NCBI GenBank assembly: GCA_963579025.1
Contig: CAUZFZ010000047.1
Span: forward strand, 1 to 60,823
From: CAUZFZ01 sp963579025
GTDB lineage: Bacteria > Planctomycetota > Planctomycetia > Planctomycetales > Planctomycetaceae
Direction: 5' to 3'
DNA length: 60,823 nt
Made by a program: the position numbers and the translations under genes. The notes below the pieces were generated by a model, which was not told the origin of the DNA, did no database searches, and was given only the letters and a program-made list of their open reading frames with translations. How positions within the stretch are numbered: position 1 is the first letter of the stretch; every line of letters starts with the position of its first letter. Below are positions 32,727 to 40,990 of the stretch, one piece after another.

Positions 32727-33950
32727 CTACTTCGAGTCGCGTTCAAGCCACTCGATGACGAGCGCAAGTTGAGCCTGTAACCAAGGCGTGAGCGTATAAA
32801 CGCCGTGGCCCAGAAATGCCTGATGGGCTCGGCCGAAGCGAGTCAGGCCAGTCTTGTCGAACTCGATCAGCAGGTTGCGGCCGTCTGCATGCATGCGTGT
32901 GGCCGTTTTCCAGCGTGGGCAATTCACTGCGAATCGATCGCGAATTTTCTCCGGCGTGACTTCGTCCAGGCTGGCTTCCAGGAATTTATGCAGCCTCAGA
33001 TTCGCCGCGCCGTTGCCTGCGGCGGGCAGGTCCGTTCCGGCGATGGCAAAGGTCTGAACCCAGTCACCGTGACGGGCGCCGAGCACGTCAAAAATGGCTC
33101 GCTGGATCTCGCCGCCACTGTTGTCCTCGCAGCCGATCGTGATCGCCGGCACTGTTCGTTCCGGATGTTCCTTGTCGAACGAACGATGATGAATGACGTG
33201 CAGCAGCTGCCGATAGCCATTCGTGTCCCAGCCATACCGGACAGGAGCCCCGAACGTGACGATGAACAGTGAATCGGCCCACGGATGCGGTGTGGGTGCG
33301 TCCTCAAGAAACGCACGCGCACGTTCGCCCGCTTCTCCCAGAGCGTCTCCCGCGGCATCAAAGAAACTCGACACACTTTCCCGCTCGTTCGCCAGCAGGT
33401 TGGAAAGAAGTGCGAACGCGCTGCCAGCGTGACTGTGACCCCACATCAGGACACGATCACGGCCCGGTTCAAGACCGTCGGCCTCGAGGTCGGCGAGCCA
33501 GTTGACCAGCATGATTGCCAGTTCGGCTCGCGCCAGATGAGTGTTGCTGCTGCTCCAGGTGGGTTCCAGGCGGCGGACAATCGGGTCACCACCGCACAGT
33601 TCCTGGAAGTTGGCCCTGTAAGCTTCGTTGTAGTTTCCGACTTCTCCGGTGACGACGTCAGTCACACGCTTGGTCTGCCCGGCAAGCTTCGCAACGAGCG
33701 GTTTCAGGACAAGCTGCATGGCCGGGGACGTCCGTCGCTCGACCAGACCGTCCATCATCGCATGCACACCAAACGGGTCGGTCCCCATGAATGTGCCGTG
33801 GACGAGGAGCACGCGCTGAACTCCAAGCTGCACATGAAGCCGACTGAAATCAGCGGGCTCGTCCAGCTCCGGAGACAACGGACGCACCACGGGATCGACG
33901 GTTGGTACGGTGGGATAAGACTGATGTCGAAAGCGGTTATTGGCAGGCAT
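32727..33950 (-). CDS. Alpha/beta-hydrolase
   Basis: A 407-residue protein without a signal peptide. The oxyanion-hole strand is 'VQRVLLVHGTFMGTDPFG', typical of alpha/beta hydrolases (H-G-T-F). The nucleophile elbow is WGHSHAGS (G-H-S-H-A-G) near residue 172. The catalytic His may be in 'LGHGVYTL' or 'HVIHHRSF', and I cannot decide between them. It hydrolyses an ester, amide or lactone. It lies between the HAD gene and a GntP-type permease, 31 bases after the permease start region, so it may process the transported compound (for example a lactone). Confidence 0.75.
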   Translation of the reverse strand: MPANNRFRHQSYPTVPTVDPVVRPLSPELDEPADFSRLHVQLGVQRVLLVHGTFMGTDPFGVHAMMDGLVERRTSPAMQLVLKPLVAKLAGQTKRVTDVVTGEVGNYNEAYRANFQELCGGDPIVRRLEPTWSSSNTHLARAELAIMLVNWLADLEADGLEPGRDRVLMWGHSHAGSAFALLSNLLANERESVSSFFDAAGDALGEAGERARAFLEDAPTPHPWADSLFIVTFGAPVRYGWDTNGYRQLLHVIHHRSFDKEHPERTVPAITIGCEDNSGGEIQRAIFDVLGARHGDWVQTFAIAGTDLPAAGNGAANLRLHKFLEASLDEVTPEKIRDRFAVNCPRWKTATRMHADGRNLLIEFDKTGLTRFGRAHQAFLGHGVYTLTPWLQAQLALVIEWLERDSK

Positions 33951-33981
33951 GACGATGAATCTCTAAAGAGGTCGTCAGCAA

Positions 33982-35529
33982 TCAAGTCAAAGGCATGATC
34001 GTTGCCAGCAGCAGCGTCACGGCCATGCTGACCAGTCCGAGCACGATCAACAGCGGCGTCCAAGTAGACAGGCCCTCTTTCTCGGTCAGTCCACCCATCT
34101 TGGTGAAGATCCAGAAACCACTGTCATTCATCCATGAGCCGACCAGCGATCCCGCGCCAATGGCTGTTGCCAGGTAAACCTTGTCGTACGGCAGGTCCAG
34201 CCCGACGAGCATTCCGGGCATCATGCTCGACGTAATAATCATGGCCGCCGTGCTCGAACCCTGTGCCACCTTGAGCAACGACGCGATGCCGAAGCCCAGG
34301 AACAGCATTGTGAGGCCCGTCACTTCGGCTCCACCAAACATGTCCCGGATGGCGTCTCCGACGTGAGCGACCTTCAGCATGGCACCAAACGCCGAACCTC
34401 CGGCCGTAATCAGGATGATTACCCCGCCACTCATCAATGAGGTTTCAACCAGCTTCGACATTTCATCTTTGGTCGGTCTTCTCTGTTTGACGTAGACGAG
34501 CAGCGCGATGACAGCCGAAATCAGCAGGGCCAGATTCGGGTTACCGGTGATCTGCGTGTACTGACTCATACTGGTCCAGGCCCCGGGTGAGCCAGCCGTG
34601 TCCAGCGTCTCCTTCTTGATCTGCTTCAGAGCGTCGCCGCGGGACAGCATTCCATCGGAATCAGTGATGATCTGCGAGGCCTGGGCTTCGACGGTTGTGC
34701 CGGCTGCTAAAGCGAGTTCTTCGGCTTTGGCCAGTAGCTCGGTGTTGGAAAACGTGCTGGCGACCGTGTGGATAGCGATCATGACCACTGGCAGGACGAC
34801 GGGCAGCAGCGAAGCGAACAGACTGGGAAGCTCTTCATCCTTCAGCGGGTCGGGTTCCTCGTGACCGGGAATTTCTCGCATGGGGATATTGAACATGCGG
34901 TCGAGGACTCCCGCACAGATGATGCCGGCGATCGCTGCCGGAAGCGCCACCATGGCTCCGACCATCATCATCTTGCCCAGGTCGATTCCCAGGTTTGCAG
35001 CCATCGTCAGTGGCCCAGGTGTGGGTGGCACGAGTGTGTGCGTGATGGCGCCGCCGGCTGTGATCGCCAGGATGCATTTCAGATACGCCTTGCCGGTGCG
35101 TCGGTAAAACGACCTCGCCAATGGGACGAGCAGATAGAACACGGTGTCGAAGAACACGGGGACCGCCAGCACGTAGCCGCTTCCCATCAGCGCCCACGGC
35201 GATCGTTCCTCGCCGAGCAAGCTCATGAAGGAGCGGACCACGCGGTCGGCAGCACCGCTATCCATCATGCAGGTGCCAATCACGGCGGCGAGAGCGATGA
35301 CGATGCCGATCCCGCCGCAGGCTCCACCGAATGCGGCTGCCACTCGGGAAATAGCGTCACCGGCGACGCTGACGGCGCCGGTATCCGGGTTCGTTTCGAC
35401 GGCGAGCAGGCTGACGACCATGGCTGCCGTAATCAGGGCGATGAACGCATTCACCCGCAGCCACATGATCATCCCAATGACCAGGACGATTCCGATTGTC
35501 ATGACGATCAGCGGATAGGTCTCGCCCAT
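33982..35529 (-). CDS. GntP-family gluconate/organic-acid:H+ symporter
   Basis: A 515-residue inner-membrane transporter with about 12-14 spans. The N-terminus MGETYPLIVMTIGIVLVIGM and the conserved 'VPVFFDTVFYLLVPLARSFY' and 'GGAITHTLVPPTPGPLTMAA' are clear GntP signatures. The C-terminal half has 'KVAQGSSTAAMIITSSMMPG'. Members import gluconate, related sugar acids or hydroxy acids with protons. It heads a minus-strand run with the hydrolase and HAD genes, so a sugar acid could be taken up and processed by its neighbours. The specific substrate is unknown. Confidence 0.92.
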   Translation of the reverse strand: MGETYPLIVMTIGIVLVIGMIMWLRVNAFIALITAAMVVSLLAVETNPDTGAVSVAGDAISRVAAAFGGACGGIGIVIALAAVIGTCMMDSGAADRVVRSFMSLLGEERSPWALMGSGYVLAVPVFFDTVFYLLVPLARSFYRRTGKAYLKCILAITAGGAITHTLVPPTPGPLTMAANLGIDLGKMMMVGAMVALPAAIAGIICAGVLDRMFNIPMREIPGHEEPDPLKDEELPSLFASLLPVVLPVVMIAIHTVASTFSNTELLAKAEELALAAGTTVEAQASQIITDSDGMLSRGDALKQIKKETLDTAGSPGAWTSMSQYTQITGNPNLALLISAVIALLVYVKQRRPTKDEMSKLVETSLMSGGVIILITAGGSAFGAMLKVAHVGDAIRDMFGGAEVTGLTMLFLGFGIASLLKVAQGSSTAAMIITSSMMPGMLVGLDLPYDKVYLATAIGAGSLVGSWMNDSGFWIFTKMGGLTEKEGLSTWTPLLIVLGLVSMAVTLLLATIMPLT

Positions 35530-35724
35530 TAGTCAACGTCTCCCGGGTGCAATTCTGAAAGCAGGTAAGCAACCGCAGGACTCGCGGTCGATAAGAAGCG
35601 GGCGATTCTACCGAGGCAGGCTGCGGCAGCAAACCGGCTCAGAAACGGCAGACGATGAACCAGTCAATGACAGGCAGTAGACTGGGCAGAACCAACTCCC
35701 CCTGCCCTGCCTTGGAGTCTGAAC

Positions 35725-36336
35725 TTGGAAATCGATCCCACGACGCTCGCACATGGCGAGCTGTATCAGCACATGATTCGACTTGTGACGCCGCGACCGA
35801 TCGCCTGGGTCTCGACGGTCTCGAACGATGGCGTACCGAACCTGGCACCATTCAGCTACTTCAATGCGGTTGGTGCCAACCCGCCGACTCTGATGTTCTG
35901 CCCGGCGAACCGGCCCGACGGAACTCGCAAGGACTCACTGGCCAACATCGAGCAGAACGGCGAGTTCGTCGTCAACATCGTGCCGTTCGCACTGGCCGAA
36001 CCAATGAACCAGTGCGGAGCTCCCTACGACCCCGAAATCAACGAATTCGAGGCCGCAGGTCTGACGCCCGCCGATTCATCTCACATCCGGCCACCGCGTG
36101 TGGCCGAGGCTCCGGCATGCTTCGAGTGCGTTCTGCACACGTCGATGAGTCTCGGGACCGGGCCCGGCGGAGCGAATCTGGTGGTCGGACGGATTGTCGC
36201 CATTCACGTCTGTGACGACGTGCTCGATGAGAAGGGTCGTGCGGATCCGGAACGGTTGGACTCGATTGGACGCATGGGGGGGATTTCGTACACGCGGACG
36301 ACGGAACGGTTTGACCTGGAGCGGGCGAGGAGCTGA
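35725..36336 (+). CDS. Flavin reductase-like FMN-binding protein
   Basis: A 203-residue protein of the flavin-reductase-like family (DIM6/NTAB type, split beta-barrel). It starts with TTG (M-EIDPTTLAHGELYQHMIRL); no in-frame ATG lies nearby upstream. The pattern 'TPRPIAWVSTVSNDGVPNLAPFS' (residues 22-44) and 'FNAVGANPPTLMFCP' is the FMN-binding signature (P-R-P-I-A-x-V-S-T, N-L-A-P-F-S-x-F). It binds FMN and may reduce it with NAD(P)H or act as an oxidoreductase component. It is divergent from the GntP operon. Confidence 0.85.
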   Translation: MEIDPTTLAHGELYQHMIRLVTPRPIAWVSTVSNDGVPNLAPFSYFNAVGANPPTLMFCPANRPDGTRKDSLANIEQNGEFVVNIVPFALAEPMNQCGAPYDPEINEFEAAGLTPADSSHIRPPRVAEAPACFECVLHTSMSLGTGPGGANLVVGRIVAIHVCDDVLDEKGRADPERLDSIGRMGGISYTRTTERFDLERARS

Positions 36337-36599
36337 CGCCGATTGAGGAATGTCTGAGGTCGGCGAATTCGTACCCCTGAGCGTCAATACCTGACTATTC
36401 CCCGTGCCGATCGAACATCGTGCGTGCTGAGACGAGTCCGAACTGGATTCCTGTGTGATTCGTGGGAAAAATCCCCTTGAGACCGGAGTCTTCCATGTAA
36501 CATTGCCGGTCGATTGCGTGTATACCCCTGAGAAGTGCGGCGGCGTTGCCGGGCTCGTCCCGTCATCGCGGCGTCTTGCGTCACAATCGGAGACCAGAA

Positions 36600-39233
36600 A
36601 TGCTGTCCCGAATCCTCTGCTCGGCCTTGTTTGGACTGTCTCTCGCCACGCTGCTCGTTCAGCCGTCGGTTGCTGATGACACGGCGACGGCCCGCGTCCT
36701 GCAGTATCGGACCGAGTCCGGCGAGACGTTCCAGGCCGTGATGGTCAAGGCACCCAGGACGACGCAGGCCGGTCCGCAGGACCATGTGGTCCTGTTTGAT
36801 ACCTCGGCCAGTCAGACGGGCGACTACCGCCGGCAGGGCCTGGCGGCACTGAACAGCTTTGTCGCGAATCTCAATCCGGACGCTCGCATGCGTCTGTTTG
36901 CGGTCGACGTCGCTGCCAAAGAACTGACGGCTGGATTCGTTCCCGGTTCGGACGCCGCCGTTAGTCGGGCAATCGCTCGGTTGGAACGACGCGCTCCGCT
37001 GGGATCGACAAACCTGCGGTCGGCACTGGAGTCGGCGGTTGCCGCCACCGAAGCCGGACGATCCACAGCGATCGTTTACATCGGAGACGGCGTTAGCGGT
37101 TCGCAACTGATTCAGAACGCGGAAATGACGACGCTGATCGCGACGCTGCAACAACATCGATTGCCCGTCAACAGCTACGCGATCGGACCGCGACGTGACC
37201 TGCAGTTGCTGGGTGTGCTCGCTCATCGAACGGGCGGATTCGTCGCTCAGGACGATGGTGAGATTGATCCACAGCGAGTGGGACTCGAACTGGCTCAGGC
37301 CGCTCGAACACCGGTCGTCTGGCTCGACTCGATCAAATCGGAGCGTGCTGACACGCAGCTTTTGCCGGCTGAGCCCCTGCCGATTCGCTCGGACCGCGAG
37401 ACGATCTTTCTGAGTCGAGGAACAACACCGAATGTCCTGCTTGGCTCGGCGGGTGGAAACGACTTCCGGTGGAACGTCGCTCCGTCTGTTCCCAGCGCAG
37501 ACAACGCGTTTCTTGTTTCGCTCGTTCGTCAGTCGGAACGGAATCCACTCACGAATGCTTTCGCCGGAGTCGGCCTGCTCGACAGTGCTCGCAGTGATTT
37601 CAATCAGCGAATGAACCAGCTTTCGGTTTTGGGCGATGCCGCGCTGCTCGATCGCGACCTCAAACAGGCCAGCGAGATTGGTCGGGCCATTCAGGCGTTG
37701 AACCCGGGAAGCGCCGACGCAAAACGATTTATTTCGTCGGCCGCGAAGTTCCAGACCGTCAGCCTGCTGCAACCGCTGCCCGGTGATGACACCACTCCGG
37801 CAACGGCCGACCCGTTCACCTCACAGCAACCGGGCAGTCTGATCAACGAGATTGAAGCCATCACGGAAATCCGCGGGCAGCAGATGCAGTTGCAGGTGTC
37901 CCGCGCGATTCAGGAAGCCCGCCAGGTCGCGGAGAACGACCCCGAGGGTGCGCTCAACCAGCTTACGCGAGCGAGTGCGGCCATCCGAGCCGCAGCCGAT
38001 ATTGATCCCGACCTGCGAGTCAGCCTTGGCAAGCGTCTGCAGGGAGTCATCGCCGACGTGCGCGGACAACGTGAAGCTCAGCAGTTGCGTGAGATTCGAG
38101 CCCAGGAACGACTGGGTGCAGTCGAAGCGCAGGCTCGTCTGATCGCCCAGCTGGAACTCGACGACGACCGCATGGAACGATTGATCGATCGCGTCCGCTC
38201 TCTGCTTCAGCAGGCCGCTCGCGGCAATCCGTCGGCCTATCTGGAAGCCGAAGCCGTGGCCGCCGAAGCCATCAGACTTCGTCCCGGCGACGGAACAGCC
38301 ACGGCCGCCCGCGTCAGTTCTCAGGCCTCGGGTCAGCTCTACACGGCGTACTACCTGCGCAATCTGCGAGCCGACCGCTTCCTGCAGACTCTGGAACAGG
38401 TCGAACGTTCTCACGTCGCATTCCCGGATGAGCCGCCGATTCGCTGGCCAGCTCCGGAAGTGTGGAAGGCCCTCACCGAGCAGCGGCGCAAGTACGCCTC
38501 AGTTGACCTGCACCGCGCCAGTCCGGCCGAAGACCGAATTACGGCGGCTTTGAATGACCAGACAACGGTCAACTTCGCAGACACGCCACTCCTCGACGCC
38601 GTGCAGTACATCTCGCGGCAGCATGAGATTCCGATCATCCTGGACGTTATCTCGCTGGAAGAGGCGGGCGTTCTGACGGACGAGCCCATCAACCTGATCC
38701 TCTCTGGCATCACGCTTCGCAGTGCTTTGAAGATCATGCTGGAAGATCTCGACCTGACGTATCTGATCGAGGACGAAGTGATGAAGATCACGACAATCGA
38801 CGTCGCCAATGAGAGGCTCAGTACACGGGTTTATCCCGTCGGCGACCTTGTCGTTGACCTGAACGCTCAGGCTTTGGGTGGCGGAGTCGGCGGCGCCTTC
38901 GGTGGTGGCCAGGGCCAGGGCGGTGGGCAAGGCGGCGGCCAACAGGGCGGTGGGCAAGGCGGTGGTGGCTTCGGCGGTGGTGGTGGCGGCGGTCAGTTCA
39001 GCATCAAGCCACCTAAACTGCCGAAGAAGATGAACGACCCGGGCAAGCAACCGGGGATTCTGGTCAACCCGCCAAGACCTGCGGACCCGGAACTTCAGGG
39101 CCTTCTGGATGGAATCCTCAAAGAAGCGTCCATCAGCCAGCCCGCTCCGTTTGCCGGCTTCGCTCAGGTGCAGGACGACGTACCCTTCCGTTTTGACAAC
39201 AAGTCGGTCAGCGAACTGAAAAAAAAACGGTAG
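36600..39233 (+). CDS. Secreted VWA-domain protein with STN-like domain and Gly/Gln tail
   Basis: An 877-residue exported protein starting at MLSRILCSALFGLSLATLLV (signal peptide). Residues 58-230 form a von Willebrand A domain with a MIDAS motif DTSAS (67-71) and 'PLGSTNLRSAL' carrying the MIDAS threonine. Residues 420-560 are helical and rich in Q/R/E. An STN/DUF4974-like domain follows at about 670-750 ('DTPLLDAVQYISRQHEIPII' and 'LSGITLRSALKIMLEDLDLT'). After this comes a low-complexity tract of GGGQGQGGG repeats and a short basic end (ELKKKR). A nine-A run precedes the stop. No secretin barrel is present. It pairs with the next gene, which has a similar tail. Confidence 0.8.
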   Translation: MLSRILCSALFGLSLATLLVQPSVADDTATARVLQYRTESGETFQAVMVKAPRTTQAGPQDHVVLFDTSASQTGDYRRQGLAALNSFVANLNPDARMRLFAVDVAAKELTAGFVPGSDAAVSRAIARLERRAPLGSTNLRSALESAVAATEAGRSTAIVYIGDGVSGSQLIQNAEMTTLIATLQQHRLPVNSYAIGPRRDLQLLGVLAHRTGGFVAQDDGEIDPQRVGLELAQAARTPVVWLDSIKSERADTQLLPAEPLPIRSDRETIFLSRGTTPNVLLGSAGGNDFRWNVAPSVPSADNAFLVSLVRQSERNPLTNAFAGVGLLDSARSDFNQRMNQLSVLGDAALLDRDLKQASEIGRAIQALNPGSADAKRFISSAAKFQTVSLLQPLPGDDTTPATADPFTSQQPGSLINEIEAITEIRGQQMQLQVSRAIQEARQVAENDPEGALNQLTRASAAIRAAADIDPDLRVSLGKRLQGVIADVRGQREAQQLREIRAQERLGAVEAQARLIAQLELDDDRMERLIDRVRSLLQQAARGNPSAYLEAEAVAAEAIRLRPGDGTATAARVSSQASGQLYTAYYLRNLRADRFLQTLEQVERSHVAFPDEPPIRWPAPEVWKALTEQRRKYASVDLHRASPAEDRITAALNDQTTVNFADTPLLDAVQYISRQHEIPIILDVISLEEAGVLTDEPINLILSGITLRSALKIMLEDLDLTYLIEDEVMKITTIDVANERLSTRVYPVGDLVVDLNAQALGGGVGGAFGGGQGQGGGQGGGQQGGGQGGGGFGGGGGGGQFSIKPPKLPKKMNDPGKQPGILVNPPRPADPELQGLLDGILKEASISQPAPFAGFAQVQDDVPFRFDNKSVSELKKKR

Positions 39234-39358
39234 ACGATAGTCAGACTGCGGGTTCTGGTAGGAATACACAGACTTCAAGAGGGTCGGAGACGCCAGCGTC
39301 ACGGCCCTCTTCTGCTGCGCCACCCCGAAACGCCCCGACGCGGATCGCGCAAAAACCG

Positions 39359-40816
39359 GTGAGTTCTCCGACAGCCGACGGGACCGGGACCACACCCGAA
39401 TCGAGACCGCCGCTTCCTCAGGGAACGCTGCCTCCAGACGAACAATGGTTTCAGTACTTCAAGACAAGGCGTCCCGAACCGGCCGATGTTCAGAAGCTGG
39501 TCAACAGCCTGCACCGGGCCGGCCAGCACGAACACGTGATCGCCGTGATCGAGGCGGCACTGGCGAACAGTCAGAGCCAGTCGTGGATGTACGACGTGCT
39601 GGCATTGTCGATGGAGATCGCTGAGCGACCGCAGGAGGACATCAATCGCGTGCTGCTTTCGCGGGTCGACTTTACAACGACCGATGTCCCCAACCTGCTG
39701 TACTCGGCAGCGTTTCTGGTGCGGCTCGGTGGAAAGAAGCAGGCACTGCATCTGTACCGTCAGGCGTCACAGATCAACGCAACTCGGCCCGAGCCCTACA
39801 TCCTGGGCCTGAAACTGTCTCGCGAGCTGAAAGACATTGCCGCCATCGAGTGGGCGGCAACCGGAATCATGATGCACGCCTGGACGCAAGACCGCGCTAA
39901 GCGACAGCTCGACGCACAGGACGCAATCGCCGATACAGCGCGTGAGCTACGGGAGTCCCGTCGCAAAGACGAGGCTGATCGGCTGGAACAATCGCTCGCG
40001 ACAGCCAGTCAGCGAGACCTGATTCTGCGGCTCGACTGGTCCGGCGACGGCGAACTGAATCTGGAAGTTGAGGAACCGTTCGGCACTGTCTGTTCAACAC
40101 TCAACCCGCTGTCGGCTGGTGGTGGTGTGATCGTTCACAATGGTTACGGACCGAAGCCCGAAAACTGCTACGACGAATACGTCTGCGTGAAAGGTGGTAG
40201 TGGCGATTACCGGGCCCGGATTCATCACGTGGCCGGCAACATTGTGGGCAAGCGGTGTCAGTTGACCGTCGTTCGCTACGGCGGCACGGATAAAGAACTG
40301 GTCCGCAAAGTCAGTATCCCGCTGGACAAGCCGACGAAGGTCGTCCGCCTGTCTCTGCACGAGGGTCGCCGCGAAGCAATCGGCCCGGAACCAACGCGTG
40401 AAGCCACACCATCCAGCTCCCGCCGAGCCAGCCGACAGCAGATCATCGCGAGTATCCGCCGCGCCATTGGTGGCATGGCGGCGAACCAGGGCGGAGCTGC
40501 CGGCGGTGGACCGGGCGGTCGCGGAGGCGGGGGACTTCCCGCCGGAAACTTCAGTGCGGGCGTCGGTTTTACGCCGGTCATTGGTCTGATCCGCGAAGGC
40601 GTGTCGCTCTCTGCCACGGCAGTTGTATCGGCCGATCGACGCTACGTCCGACTGGCGTTGGCCCCCTTCTTCAACACGCTCCGCAGCATCGAAACTTTCA
40701 GCTTCGTAGGCGGCGGTGGTGGTGGTCAGGGCCAGGGTGGTGGGCAAGGCGGTGGTGGCCAGGGTCAGGGCGGCGGTGGCCAGGGCGGTGCAGGACAGGG
40801 CGGCGGTGGTCCGTGA
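39359..40816 (+). CDS. DUF2135-like protein with TPR-like helices and Gly/Gln tail
   Basis: A 485-residue protein with a GTG start at 39359, chosen for lack of a better codon; the true start could be slightly earlier. Residues 35-215 are helical and TPR-like. Residues 220-310 resemble DUF2135/YfaP: 'LDWSGDGELNLEVEEPFGTV' then 'GGGVIVHNGYGPKPENCYDE' and 'GSGDYRARIHHVAGN'. The C-terminus has 'GVGFTPVIGLIREGVSLSAT' then 'ADRRYVRLALAPFF', as found near the ends of planctomycete secretin-like proteins. It finishes with GGGGQGQGGGQGGGG repeats like those of the previous gene. No signal peptide is evident. The pair probably forms an envelope assembly. Confidence 0.72.
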   Translation: MSSPTADGTGTTPESRPPLPQGTLPPDEQWFQYFKTRRPEPADVQKLVNSLHRAGQHEHVIAVIEAALANSQSQSWMYDVLALSMEIAERPQEDINRVLLSRVDFTTTDVPNLLYSAAFLVRLGGKKQALHLYRQASQINATRPEPYILGLKLSRELKDIAAIEWAATGIMMHAWTQDRAKRQLDAQDAIADTARELRESRRKDEADRLEQSLATASQRDLILRLDWSGDGELNLEVEEPFGTVCSTLNPLSAGGGVIVHNGYGPKPENCYDEYVCVKGGSGDYRARIHHVAGNIVGKRCQLTVVRYGGTDKELVRKVSIPLDKPTKVVRLSLHEGRREAIGPEPTREATPSSSRRASRQQIIASIRRAIGGMAANQGGAAGGGPGGRGGGGLPAGNFSAGVGFTPVIGLIREGVSLSATAVVSADRRYVRLALAPFFNTLRSIETFSFVGGGGGGQGQGGGQGGGGQGQGGGGQGGAGQGGGGP

Positions 40817-40990
40817 CGCAGGCGCGTCCGATCCCTGTTGGTCACGCGGCAAATCCGCGAGAACTCCTTGCTCCGTTGCCGACCACCAATGAACCCGCAC
40901 TCTCATGCCCCCCGTACTCAATTCGGGGACACTCCGCGCCAACAGTCGGTGGCTCCGACAACGTGTTCATCACGTCGCTAAAGGAACCCT

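Noticed and set aside
36384..37772. 462-residue minus-strand frame over the VWA-STN gene
   Set aside because: Lies opposite a gene with signal peptide, VWA and STN motifs. The frame is Arg/Ser/Gln-rich shadow.
38870..39000. GGTGGTGGCCAGGGC-type DNA repeats as a minisatellite or CRISPR-like array
   Set aside because: They are in frame inside a protein gene and encode the Gly/Gln tail, so they are treated as coding low complexity.
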